Source: Oscillospiraceae bacterium
GTDB lineage: Bacteria > Bacillota > Clostridia > Oscillospirales > Oscillospiraceae
DNA length: 10,628 bases
Direction of reading: 5' to 3'
NCBI GenBank assembly: GCA_024404735.1
Contig: JAKSPP010000046.1
Location: forward strand, 1 to 10,628
In this document: in pieces, positions 1-6,649 of the stretch
Numbering within the stretch: the first letter of the stretch is position 1
Layout of the letters: every line of letters begins with the position of its first letter
The notes under the pieces: model-generated
What the model saw: only the letters and a program-made list of their open reading frames with translations
Told to the model about the DNA's origin: nothing
The model's database searches: none
Position numbers and translations under genes: made by a program

Positions 1-25
1 ACTAATAACCCGAGGGCTTGAACCT
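1..25 (+). rRNA. 23S rRNA, 3' end only (partial)
   Basis: The first bases, CGAGGGCTTGAACC at 11-24, match the conserved 3' terminus of bacterial 23S rRNA. There the last CTTGAACC (17-24) pairs with the 5' end of the molecule to form helix 1. Only this tail lies in the window. The exact mature end, about 24-26, is inferred from the closing-helix motif. The tRNA and 5S genes that follow on the same strand confirm an rRNA operon. Confidence 0.82.
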
Positions 26-115
26 ACAATGAATAATGCAGGCACTGCCTTTCGAGATTTAAGTTTTCGCTCTATTCGATTTTCAGGGTACAAGGAACCC
101 AAGGGAAACTCAACT
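26..115 (+). other. 23S-tRNA transcribed spacer
   Basis: This 90-base spacer lies between the 23S end and tRNA-Glu. No gene is supported here. It holds small potential stems, for example GCAG (38-41) with CTGC (45-48) and GGGT (86-89) with ACCC (97-100). These could serve rRNA or tRNA processing, but that is speculative. Confidence 0.5.
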
Positions 116-190
116 GGCCCGTTGGTCAAGTGGTCAAGACGGGGGCCTCTCACGCCCCAAACGGGAGTTCGACTCTCCCACGGGTCACCA
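116..190 (+). tRNA. tRNA-Glu (anticodon CTC)
   Basis: A complete 75-base cloverleaf is visible. The acceptor stem is GGCCCGT (116-122) with ACGGGTC (180-186), followed by discriminator A187 and an encoded CCA (188-190). The anticodon stem GGGGC (142-146)/GCCCC (154-158) encloses loop CTCTCAC with anticodon CTC at 149-151, which reads GAG. The T arm contains GTTCGAC. It sits between 23S and 5S, so it is probably cotranscribed with the rRNA and cut out during processing. The TTC isoacceptor, which usually reads both Glu codons, is not in this window. Confidence 0.96.
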
Positions 191-197
191 GAGACAC

Positions 198-273
198 GCA
201 CCTTTAGCTCAGTTGGTAGAGCACCTGACTCTTAATCAGGGTGTCCAGGGTTCGAGTCCCTGAAGGTGTACCA
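198..273 (+). tRNA. tRNA-Lys (anticodon CTT)
   Basis: A complete 76-base cloverleaf is visible. The acceptor stem is GCACCTT (198-204) with AAGGTGT, including a G-U first pair, and CCA is encoded at 271-273. The D arm has AGCTCAGTTGGTAGAGC. The anticodon stem CCTGA (224-228)/TCAGG (236-240) encloses loop CTCTTAA with anticodon CTT at 231-233, which reads AAG. The T arm has GGTTCGAGTCC. It lies 7 bases after tRNA-Glu and 2 bases before 5S, so all three are surely one transcript. Confidence 0.96.
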
Positions 274-275
274 TA

Positions 276-391
<116 letters not shown>

Positions 392-397
392 ACTCTT

Positions 398-428
398 ACA
401 AGCCCTTCTTTGAAGGGCTTGTTTTTTT
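398..428 (+). terminator. Intrinsic terminator of the rRNA operon
   Basis: CAAGCCCTTC (399-408) pairs perfectly with GAAGGGCTTG (412-421) around a 3-base loop, and seven T residues (422-428) follow. A398 can also pair with T422. This is a textbook Rho-independent terminator directly after 5S rRNA. Confidence 0.95.
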
Positions 429-454
429 ATATTTTCTGCTTAAATGTTGTTTTT

Positions 455-501
455 ATAAATCCGTTTTCGGAGCGTTTTCCGGAGGCGGATTTATGCTTTT
501 T
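455..501 (+). terminator. Second, long hairpin with T-rich tail; likely backup terminator
   Basis: Bases 455-472 pair with 477-494 without a mismatch around the loop CGTT. The stem is 18 bp including four G-U pairs (T464-G485, T465-G484, T467-G482, G472-T477). GCTTTTT follows at 495-501. The G-U pairs would become A-C mismatches in RNA from the minus strand, so the structure favours a + strand transcript. It lies 26 bases after the first terminator. A backup terminator is the simplest reading; a structured small RNA end is an alternative. Confidence 0.6.
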
Positions 502-632
502 ATGAGGCTTTTATTTGTCCTTTTTGATACAACTTTGATACCCCCGTTTTTTATAAAATAGTGTACTGTTAGATACTATGCCATATTGTCCGTAGAGACG
601 GTTTGTCCGGCTTATTATAAAGAGGTTTATGA
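495..632 (+). other. Intergenic leader before the LRR protein gene
   Basis: No gene is supported between the second hairpin and 633. An open frame crossing 5S and this region (277-561) is chance, because it translates the 5S RNA gene. The region holds a weak promoter candidate, a small hairpin (590-601) and a short direct repeat, TTGTCCG at 586-592 and 603-609. Confidence 0.5.
551..579 (+). promoter_or_regulatory. Weak candidate promoter for the LRR gene
   Basis: TTATAA (551-556) and TACTAT (574-579) are spaced 17 bases apart, resembling poor -35 and -10 elements. Because two terminators lie upstream, a promoter must exist between about 500 and 620, but this exact pair is only one possibility. 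TTGATA at 524-529 and 535-540 are better -35 hexamers but have no -10 at the right distance. Confidence 0.25.
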
Positions 633-2726
633 ATGAAAAAATCCGAGAAAAAGCAGCTGTATCTGTTAATCGGTCTGATTGCTGCCTTTATCGCAATTTG
701 CGTTCTTGTCTATTTTGCCTTCTTCGGTAAGACCACGAAATACAACAAGCTTTTTGACGCTGCCCAAAGTGCATATACAGCTTCCGATTTTGACGAAGCA
801 AGAGATAATGCAGCCAAAGCCCTAAAGGTTAAGGCTACGCCGGAGTGCTATAGCCTTCTGTCCGATATTTATCTGGGCCAGGGCAATGAGGGCATGGCAA
901 TGTCCGTTCTTGAGCTCGGAATAAACGCTTTCCCCAATGAGGGACTTGAAGAAAAGCTAAGTAAGCTTAAGGGCGGTGATTTAATAAAAGGGCCTCAGGG
1001 CAGAGGCTCTTCAGCTTCGGATTCATCCGATTCTTCAATTGTAATTGCAGGTCAGAGCTTTGAAAAAAACGTCCGTTTCATTAATCTTGCCGGAATGGAG
1101 CTTACGGATGCGGATATCGCTTCTGTTGCAGAGCTTACGTCCCTTGAAAGCCTTAATATTTCGGGAAATAAAATTACAGACCTTTCGGTCATCTCTTCTC
1201 TTTCAAAGCTTAGCTTCCTTGATGCAAGCTCCAATAATATTACCGATGTATCCTTTATTTCGGGAATGATTATAAAAACTCTGTATCTTGACAATAATCC
1301 CATTGAGGATTTTACGCCCCTTATGCTCTGCTCTTCCCTCAGAACCCTGAGTATCTACGGTATGGAAATTGAGGACAAGCAGCTCAATGAGCTTAAGGAG
1401 GCTCTTCCCTCGTGCTCTGTATATGCGGATAATGTCGTAATCAGTCAGGTAGAGCTCGGTGGAAAATCCTTCCCCGTTGATATTGAGGAGCTCGATCTCA
1501 GCAGCCTTAATATTGACAGTCTTAAGGGAATAGAAGCCTGCACAAAGCTTAGAGTTCTTAACCTTAGAAACAATAAAATCGATGACCTTTCCCCCCTGGC
1601 TGAATTAGACTCACTTGAATATCTCAGCCTTAAGAAAAACCATATTTCGGATATAGCGTCTCTCTCGGGACTTACAGGTCTTGAAACTCTCGATTTATCC
1701 GATAACGAGATAAAAGATATTTCGGCTCTGGCAGGCCTTTATAATCTTAAAACTCTCTATCTTGACGGTCTTGAGATTTCTTCCTTTACACCTCTTACGG
1801 GCCTTAAGAGTCTGGAAATTCTTGGGGTATCCGATACGGGGCTTAAGAATGAGCATCTGGACATAATAGAAAAGCTTACCGGACTTAAAAAGCTTAATAT
1901 CTCGGATAATAAGGATTTAACCGCAAACAGATTTGAGGAGCTGGCCCAGGCCCTTTCATCCTGTGAAATATCCCACTCCGATATGCTTTATATAATTAAG
2001 CTGGGAGACAAGGAGTATTCATCCGATTCCGTTGAAATAGATGCAGAGGACTGCGGTGCCAAGAGCATAGCCGGCCTTGAAAAGTTTGAAAAGCTGCTTT
2101 ATGTTGATTTAAGCGGAAACAAGCTTACCGATGCAGGGCCTCTTGTAAAGGCGGAAAAGCTTATTACTCTTGACCTCGGAGGTAATCTTTTAAGCAATGT
2201 TTCTTTCCTTGTCAGCCTTAAGTCCCTTGTGTCTCTTGATTTAAGCTCAAATGCAATTGAGGACATAACGGCTGTGGGCAGCCTCTCTTCCCTGAAGGTG
2301 CTTTACCTTTCCGATAACTTTGTTTCCGATATATCGGCCCTCTCCGGCTGCACGGCGCTTGAGACACTTGATCTTTCGGATAACGAGGTGACAGACCTCA
2401 CCGTACTGTCTTCTCTTACGGGACTTGAGATACTGAAGCTGGATAAAAATAAAATAACGGATTTGACTCCTCTCTATGACCTTAAGGAGCTTCGTGAGCT
2501 CGATATTTCGGAAAACTCGGTTAAAGCCTCCGAGGTAAAGAAGCTTAAAGAGGCTCTTCCGGGATGCAAGATAACAACGGATATTGATCTTACCGCAGAC
2601 GATGGTGAGGAAGAGGTAAGCAGCACAGACAGCGGCGCCGAAAATCCGGAAGCAGAGGGGGAAGAAGCATTATCCCCGGAGGTTTCCGATGAAGACAACA
2701 CTGAAAATCCCGGTAAAAATCCATAA
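633..2726 (+). CDS. Membrane-anchored TPR/leucine-rich-repeat surface protein
   Basis: This 697-residue protein probably sits in the cytoplasmic membrane with its bulk outside. A short basic start (MKKSEKKQ) precedes one hydrophobic helix at about 9-32. The helix ends without a clear cleavage site or lipobox Cys, so it is likely a signal anchor. Residues 38-105 look like TPR helices. Residues 136-651 hold 22-residue LRRs of the internalin-like type (L..L..L.L..N.I.D...L). They fall into three large modules, each closed by a similar cap with A-L-x-x-C (Cys261, Cys444, Cys645). Residues about 655-697 form an acidic, Pro/Ser-rich tail with no LPXTG motif. LRRs of this kind usually bind proteins, and the ligand is unknown. 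The start is chosen because ATG 633 follows AGAGG (621-625) by 7 bases and gives the TM helix. There is no sequence evidence for an enzyme activity. Confidence 0.88.
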   Translation: MKKSEKKQLYLLIGLIAAFIAICVLVYFAFFGKTTKYNKLFDAAQSAYTASDFDEARDNAAKALKVKATPECYSLLSDIYLGQGNEGMAMSVLELGINAFPNEGLEEKLSKLKGGDLIKGPQGRGSSASDSSDSSIVIAGQSFEKNVRFINLAGMELTDADIASVAELTSLESLNISGNKITDLSVISSLSKLSFLDASSNNITDVSFISGMIIKTLYLDNNPIEDFTPLMLCSSLRTLSIYGMEIEDKQLNELKEALPSCSVYADNVVISQVELGGKSFPVDIEELDLSSLNIDSLKGIEACTKLRVLNLRNNKIDDLSPLAELDSLEYLSLKKNHISDIASLSGLTGLETLDLSDNEIKDISALAGLYNLKTLYLDGLEISSFTPLTGLKSLEILGVSDTGLKNEHLDIIEKLTGLKKLNISDNKDLTANRFEELAQALSSCEISHSDMLYIIKLGDKEYSSDSVEIDAEDCGAKSIAGLEKFEKLLYVDLSGNKLTDAGPLVKAEKLITLDLGGNLLSNVSFLVSLKSLVSLDLSSNAIEDITAVGSLSSLKVLYLSDNFVSDISALSGCTALETLDLSDNEVTDLTVLSSLTGLEILKLDKNKITDLTPLYDLKELRELDISENSVKASEVKKLKEALPGCKITTDIDLTADDGEEEVSSTDSGAENPEAEGEEALSPEVSDEDNTENPGKNP

Positions 2727-2742
2727 TAAAAGCAAATAATTT

Positions 2743-2771
2743 TTGCATTATTCTGCATTCTGATGTATAAT
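2743..2771 (+). promoter_or_regulatory. Sigma-A-type promoter for the foldase lipoprotein gene
   Basis: TTGCAT (2743-2748) and a perfect TATAAT (2766-2771) are separated by exactly 17 bases. A start of transcription near 2778 is expected, leaving a 5' leader of about 45 bases. That leader contains a small stem-loop, CCGGA (2789-2793)/TCCGG (2798-2802). The promoter lies in the 96-base gap after the LRR gene, so the downstream genes can be expressed separately from it. Confidence 0.75.
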
Positions 2772-2822
2772 AAATAGTTAAATTTTTCCCGGAAATATCC
2801 GGACTGATTACAGGAGAAAAAA

Positions 2823-4064
2823 ATGAAAAAAATCTTTTCCCTTATTGCGCTTCTTCTTAGCTTTGCTTTAATTATGTCTGCCTGCGGTTCTTCCGCCGGA
2901 ACAAAAGACGATAATAGCGCTGCCGGAGATACCACGGTTTCTTCCGACACTGCCGATAATACAGCCCCCTCTTCTCAGCCTCAGAATTCCGACGAGGGTG
3001 AAGGCAGCTCAGACAATACCGACAGTACCGGAACCGATGAGGAATATGTTGCAGACCCCGAGTATGCCGCCGTATTTCCCATGCATGACCCCGATGAAAT
3101 AGTATACCGGTACTGCGGCTATGACGTAACATGGAGGCAGTACTTCTCCTGGATTTATTCCTTTGCAGCCCAGATTGAAATGTACTACGGTGATATCGAC
3201 TGGGATGCGGAGTTTACCGAGGGCTACACCTTTGGCCAGTACGGAAAGCTTTATGCCGAGAGCAGAGTAAACCAGTACCTTACAGTTCGTTACGGAGCTT
3301 CCACACTGGGGTATGAGCATAACGATGAAACACGTGCAGCCGCCGAGAGCAGAATGCAGGAGGATGCCGATGCATATTACAATGGTGATATAGAGGCCCT
3401 GAAGGCAAGCATCGAAACAATGTTCCTTAACGAGGAGTACTACCTCGAGATGTACGAGGACAGTGAACTTTATTTCGTTGTGTTCAATGACCTTTTCGGT
3501 GAGACAGGCTCCAAGCTCACTATCGCCGAAATCAATGAGTATCTCGAGAACAATGATTATCTTCACGCCAAGCATATTCTCTTTAAGACCGTTGACGATA
3601 GCTATCAGGCGCTTTCCGATGAGGAAAAGAATGCACAGAAGGCAAAGGCAGATGAGGTATATAACCAGCTTAAGGTCCTTTCCGGTGTAACTCTTGCCGA
3701 TAAGTTTGATGAGCTTATGGCTGAATATTCCGAGGACCCCGGCTATGTCTCCTATCCCAACGGCTATTACTTCACCGCAGGTGAGATGGTTGCTTCCTTT
3801 GAGAATACCGCAAGAGAACTCAAGGTGGGACAGCTCTCCGGAATTATCGAGTCCGAGTACGGTTATCACATTATGTACAGACCCGAAATAAAAGCAGATG
3901 ACCTTTTCTATTACGATTCAAGCTATAATGCTTACACACTTTCACACTTTGTCGCAATGGAAAAATATGCTCAGCTTCAGTCCGGCTGGGGCGAGGGCGA
4001 GCCTGTTGTCTATACCGACGCATTTGCTTCTTTGAATCTCGCAGAACTTTTCAACGCAGACTGA
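2823..4064 (+). CDS. PpiC-type (parvulin) peptidyl-prolyl isomerase lipoprotein, PrsA-like
   Basis: This 413-residue protein is probably a lipid-anchored foldase on the outer face of the membrane, catalysing proline cis-trans isomerisation in secreted proteins. The signal peptide is MKKIFSLIALLLSFALIMSA, with lipobox Met-Ser-Ala-Cys21. A Ser/Asp/Gly/Thr-rich tether spans 22-75. Residues 85-235 form a mostly helical SurA/PrsA-like N-terminal region. The parvulin domain runs from about 247 to 356. It begins LHAKHILFK (His248, His251) and includes YSEDPG, GEMVASFE and L..GQ.S, ending EYGYHIMYRP (His349). The usual GGDLG stretch is replaced by YPNGYYF, which I recall from clostridial homologues. 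ATG 2823 is preceded by AGGAG (2812-2816) at 6 bases. The family assignment is firm; activity and substrates are inferred. Confidence 0.9.
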   Translation: MKKIFSLIALLLSFALIMSACGSSAGTKDDNSAAGDTTVSSDTADNTAPSSQPQNSDEGEGSSDNTDSTGTDEEYVADPEYAAVFPMHDPDEIVYRYCGYDVTWRQYFSWIYSFAAQIEMYYGDIDWDAEFTEGYTFGQYGKLYAESRVNQYLTVRYGASTLGYEHNDETRAAAESRMQEDADAYYNGDIEALKASIETMFLNEEYYLEMYEDSELYFVVFNDLFGETGSKLTIAEINEYLENNDYLHAKHILFKTVDDSYQALSDEEKNAQKAKADEVYNQLKVLSGVTLADKFDELMAEYSEDPGYVSYPNGYYFTAGEMVASFENTARELKVGQLSGIIESEYGYHIMYRPEIKADDLFYYDSSYNAYTLSHFVAMEKYAQLQSGWGEGEPVVYTDAFASLNLAELFNAD

Positions 4065-4115
4065 AAAACGGATTAAAAAATACATCTGTGACATTAAATC
4101 TCTTAGGAGGCAGAA

Positions 4116-5885
4116 ATGGCAAAGTTTTGTACAAAATGCGGAAAGGCTCTTCCCAAAGGTTCGGAAACCTGCCCCGAATGCAGCGCATTCCTTGCTCGTG
4201 AAGGTGCCGCTCTGTTTACGCAGATAAGCCATGAAACAGAGTCATGGAAGGACACAAGTGCAGAAGAGAAAAAGGAAAAACGCATTAAGAAAATCAAGAA
4301 CAACAAGCTTTATATTCTGATTTGCATTGCTGCGGTTATTTTTGCCGTCGGTGTCGGTTTCCTGATTTATTATACCTCGGCCTCATCTGCTTTGGTCAGG
4401 ACTATACAGTCAGGTGACTATGAGGCTGCAAGGGAGAAGTTTATAAGCTCCTTTAATCCCGATGACCATTTCTCCGGAATAGACAATGCTATTCTCGAGG
4501 CGGGAAAAAAGATTCTTGCAGATTACAGAAGCGGGGAAATTACCCGTGCAGAGGCCGATGCGGCATTCTCATCTCTGTACGGCTTCGGAAGCTTCTCCGG
4601 TGCAATTCTCAGTGATGTTTACGGCGAATATATAGCCGAGGCAACCTCAAAGGATAATATGGAAAGGGCAGATGCACTCTTTGCCGAGGGCAAATACCTT
4701 GAGGCCTATGATATTTATGTAAGCTTCAACGAGAGTGATGCCGAGTATGAAGAAGCAATGGAAAAGGCACCCGGATGCTTCCCGGCGTTCGGTATTTCCG
4801 TATGCGAAAAGGCCGATAAGCTTATAGCCGAAGAAAACTATGTTGCGGCAATGCAGACCCTCTCCGAAGGAAACCTTGCTCTGGCCGCCTATGACACATT
4901 CTCCTCCGATATTGATAACAAGATTATCGATACCAAGGAAAAATATGAGGAGTATATTCTCAGTTCCGCCGAAAAAATGGGGGAGAATGAAGAATATAAG
5001 GAGGCAATGGATTTCATTTCCTCCTGCATTGAGGAATCCGGCTTCTCAACCGACAGTCTTACGGAAGCCATTGAAGACTACCGCATAAAAAACCGCGATA
5101 AAACAATCCGCGATTATTATGCGCAGGCGGTTGAACTCTATGAAAATGAAGAGTATGAGAATGCCTTCCTGAAGCTTGATGAGCTTTCGGAGCTTCTCGA
5201 AGACGAAAGTGCCGAGTCCGAGGACGAGAGAGAAGAGCTTCTTTCTCGTTTCACGGAGGATATGATCAAAAAGGCCGATGAAACCCTTGACGGCAGGAGA
5301 GATAATCTGGAATCGGCAATCGAATGTGTGGAGGCTGCTGTCTCCGTTGTTGAAACAGAAGGCCTTTCCGAAAAGCTTGCCGAGCTTAAGTCCTACCTTC
5401 CCGAGTATCTGACCGAGTACCCCTACACCGATAAGACGGGCGTTGTATTCAGAAACGCATCCGATTTTACCGATGTATTCGGAAAGATTTTCAAAAAGGG
5501 CTGGCTCTGGGGCAGAAATGATTCCGAAATTGTTTTCGATGTTGACAGCAAATTCGATGTGCTGGATGCTGTGTTTACCATAAGGCGAGATGATGAGGAA
5601 GAAACCTCCGCACGCTTTGAAATTTTCGGAGACGGCAGGTCCCTTTTCAGCTCCGAGGAGCTGAAGCACGACGCCGAGGAGGCCGTTCCCGTTTATCTCG
5701 ATATTTCCGGAATCAAGACTCTCACAATTCATTTTTACTCCGATTACGAAACATCAACGGCAGAAGGCGGCTACTGCTATCACGGCCTTTGCGATGTATG
5801 TCTGAAGAAGCTGATGCCCGGTGAGTTCTTTGCTTCTCAGGCTGAAGAAGCTGTTGCAGAAACCGAAGCAGGCCCCGTAGCCTGA
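4116..5885 (+). CDS. Zinc-ribbon, single-TM protein with helical repeats and an NPCBM-like C-terminal domain
   Basis: This 589-residue protein begins with a C4 zinc ribbon (Cys5-x2-Cys8 and Cys19-x2-Cys22). A strongly basic stretch (51-64) and one TM helix (about 65-86) follow, so the ribbon should be cytoplasmic and the rest outside. This layout is like TcaA/YvbJ-type proteins of Gram-positives. Residues about 95-430 are acidic helical, TPR-like repeats (for example SGDYEAAREKF, AEGKYLEAYDIY, ENEEYENAFLKLDEL). Residues about 441-567 resemble the NPCBM carbohydrate-binding fold: a V.FDVD segment, then RFEIFGDGRSLFSS, then VPVYLDISGIKTLTIHF, and finally HGLCDVCL. That domain call comes from motif pattern only. 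ATG 4116 follows AGGAGG (4105-4110) by 5 bases. The gene lies 51 bases after the foldase gene with no terminator between, so the two are likely cotranscribed. The ligand and function are unknown. Confidence 0.85.
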   Translation: MAKFCTKCGKALPKGSETCPECSAFLAREGAALFTQISHETESWKDTSAEEKKEKRIKKIKNNKLYILICIAAVIFAVGVGFLIYYTSASSALVRTIQSGDYEAAREKFISSFNPDDHFSGIDNAILEAGKKILADYRSGEITRAEADAAFSSLYGFGSFSGAILSDVYGEYIAEATSKDNMERADALFAEGKYLEAYDIYVSFNESDAEYEEAMEKAPGCFPAFGISVCEKADKLIAEENYVAAMQTLSEGNLALAAYDTFSSDIDNKIIDTKEKYEEYILSSAEKMGENEEYKEAMDFISSCIEESGFSTDSLTEAIEDYRIKNRDKTIRDYYAQAVELYENEEYENAFLKLDELSELLEDESAESEDEREELLSRFTEDMIKKADETLDGRRDNLESAIECVEAAVSVVETEGLSEKLAELKSYLPEYLTEYPYTDKTGVVFRNASDFTDVFGKIFKKGWLWGRNDSEIVFDVDSKFDVLDAVFTIRRDDEEETSARFEIFGDGRSLFSSEELKHDAEEAVPVYLDISGIKTLTIHFYSDYETSTAEGGYCYHGLCDVCLKKLMPGEFFASQAEEAVAETEAGPVA

Positions 5886-5914
5886 TTCATTATTTGCGAA
5901 AGGAAGTCCCCCAT

Positions 5915-6649
5915 ATGTCAAAAACCGCTCTTGTTACAGGTTCCTCCAGAGGAATAGGCAGGGCTGCTGCCATTAAGCTTGCCAAAGCAGGATATAACGT
6001 GTGTGTAAACTGCGTAGAGCGGGAGGACAAGGCTGCCGAAACCGTTGAGGAAATCAGAAGCCTTGGTGTATCCTCTATTTATGTTAAGGCCGATGTATCC
6101 GATCCCGATGCTGTCCGCAGTATGGTTCAGAAAGCCCGTGAAGAGCTCGGAAGCATAGATGTTCTTGTAAGCAATGCGGGAATTGCGGGACAGATTCAGA
6201 TTCAGGATGTCAGCAAGGAGCAGTGGGACAGATATTTCGCGGTTAATGTGGGAGGGGCCTTCAACTGTATTCAGAGTGTTCTTCCCGATATGCTGAAGAA
6301 GAAAAGCGGATGTATTGTAACGGTATCCTCAATATGGGGCTTAAACGGAGCCTCCTGCGAGTCTGTTTACTCCGCAACAAAAGCGGCTCTGGTAGGCTTT
6401 ACAAAGTCAATTGCCATAGAGCTTGCACCTTCGGGAATAAGAGCTAACTGCGTTGCTCCCGGAGTAATTGTAACCGATATGCTTTCTGCCCTCCCGGACG
6501 GAACTCTTCCGATGCTTTCCGAGGAAACACCCCTCCGCAGACTCGGAACCCCGGAGGAAATCGGTGCTCTCATTGCATTTCTTTGCTCCGAGGATGCCGG
6601 CTTCATTACGGGACAGGTCATAACCTCCGACGGAGGCTTCACCGTATGA
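5915..6649 (+). CDS. Short-chain dehydrogenase/reductase, FabG/YmfI-like (probable EF-P 5-aminopentanone reductase)
   Basis: This classical SDR of 244 residues uses NAD(P)H. The cofactor motif TGSSRGIG is at 8-15, NAG at 87-89, Asn111 in the helix-4 motif, and the catalytic set is Ser139-Tyr152-Lys156 (YSATK). The C-terminal DAGFITGQVITSDGG is typical. The segment SSIWGLNGASCE (138-149) matches, from memory, Bacillus YmfI, which reduces the 5-aminopentanone group on Lys32 of elongation factor P. The plain alternative is FabG-type 3-oxoacyl-ACP reductase. I chose ATG 5915 over an in-frame TTG at 5894. AAAGGAAG (5899-5906) sits 8 bases upstream of the ATG, and the protein then begins MSKTALVTG as the family does. 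The gene follows the zinc-ribbon gene by 29 bases and overlaps trmO by ATGA. Confidence 0.88.
   Translation: MSKTALVTGSSRGIGRAAAIKLAKAGYNVCVNCVEREDKAAETVEEIRSLGVSSIYVKADVSDPDAVRSMVQKAREELGSIDVLVSNAGIAGQIQIQDVSKEQWDRYFAVNVGGAFNCIQSVLPDMLKKKSGCIVTVSSIWGLNGASCESVYSATKAALVGFTKSIAIELAPSGIRANCVAPGVIVTDMLSALPDGTLPMLSEETPLRRLGTPEEIGALIAFLCSEDAGFITGQVITSDGGFTV

Noticed and set aside
29..235. 68-residue open frame on the + strand
   Set aside because: It runs through the 23S-tRNA spacer and both tRNA genes, so it is chance reading of RNA genes.
1038..2585. Possible tandem DNA repeat array in the LRR gene
   Set aside because: The repeats are at protein level with diverged codons, so this is an LRR coding region rather than a DNA satellite or CRISPR array.
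3009..3869. 286-residue open frame on the minus strand
   Set aside because: It is antisense to the parvulin lipoprotein gene, whose lipobox, tether and PPIase motifs are clear. The long antisense frame follows from codon bias.
5046..5732. 228-residue open frame on the minus strand
   Set aside because: It is antisense to the zinc-ribbon protein gene and has no recognisable domain or good ribosome site.
5894..5914. TTG start giving seven extra residues on the SDR protein
   Set aside because: The AAAGGAAG ribosome site would fall inside the coding region, and family members begin right before the TGxxxGIG strand as with ATG 5915.
6583..6645. Longer ATG start for trmO
   Set aside because: The extra 21 residues are arginine-rich frame-shifted SDR sequence. 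The ATGA overlap with a GGAGG site fits better.
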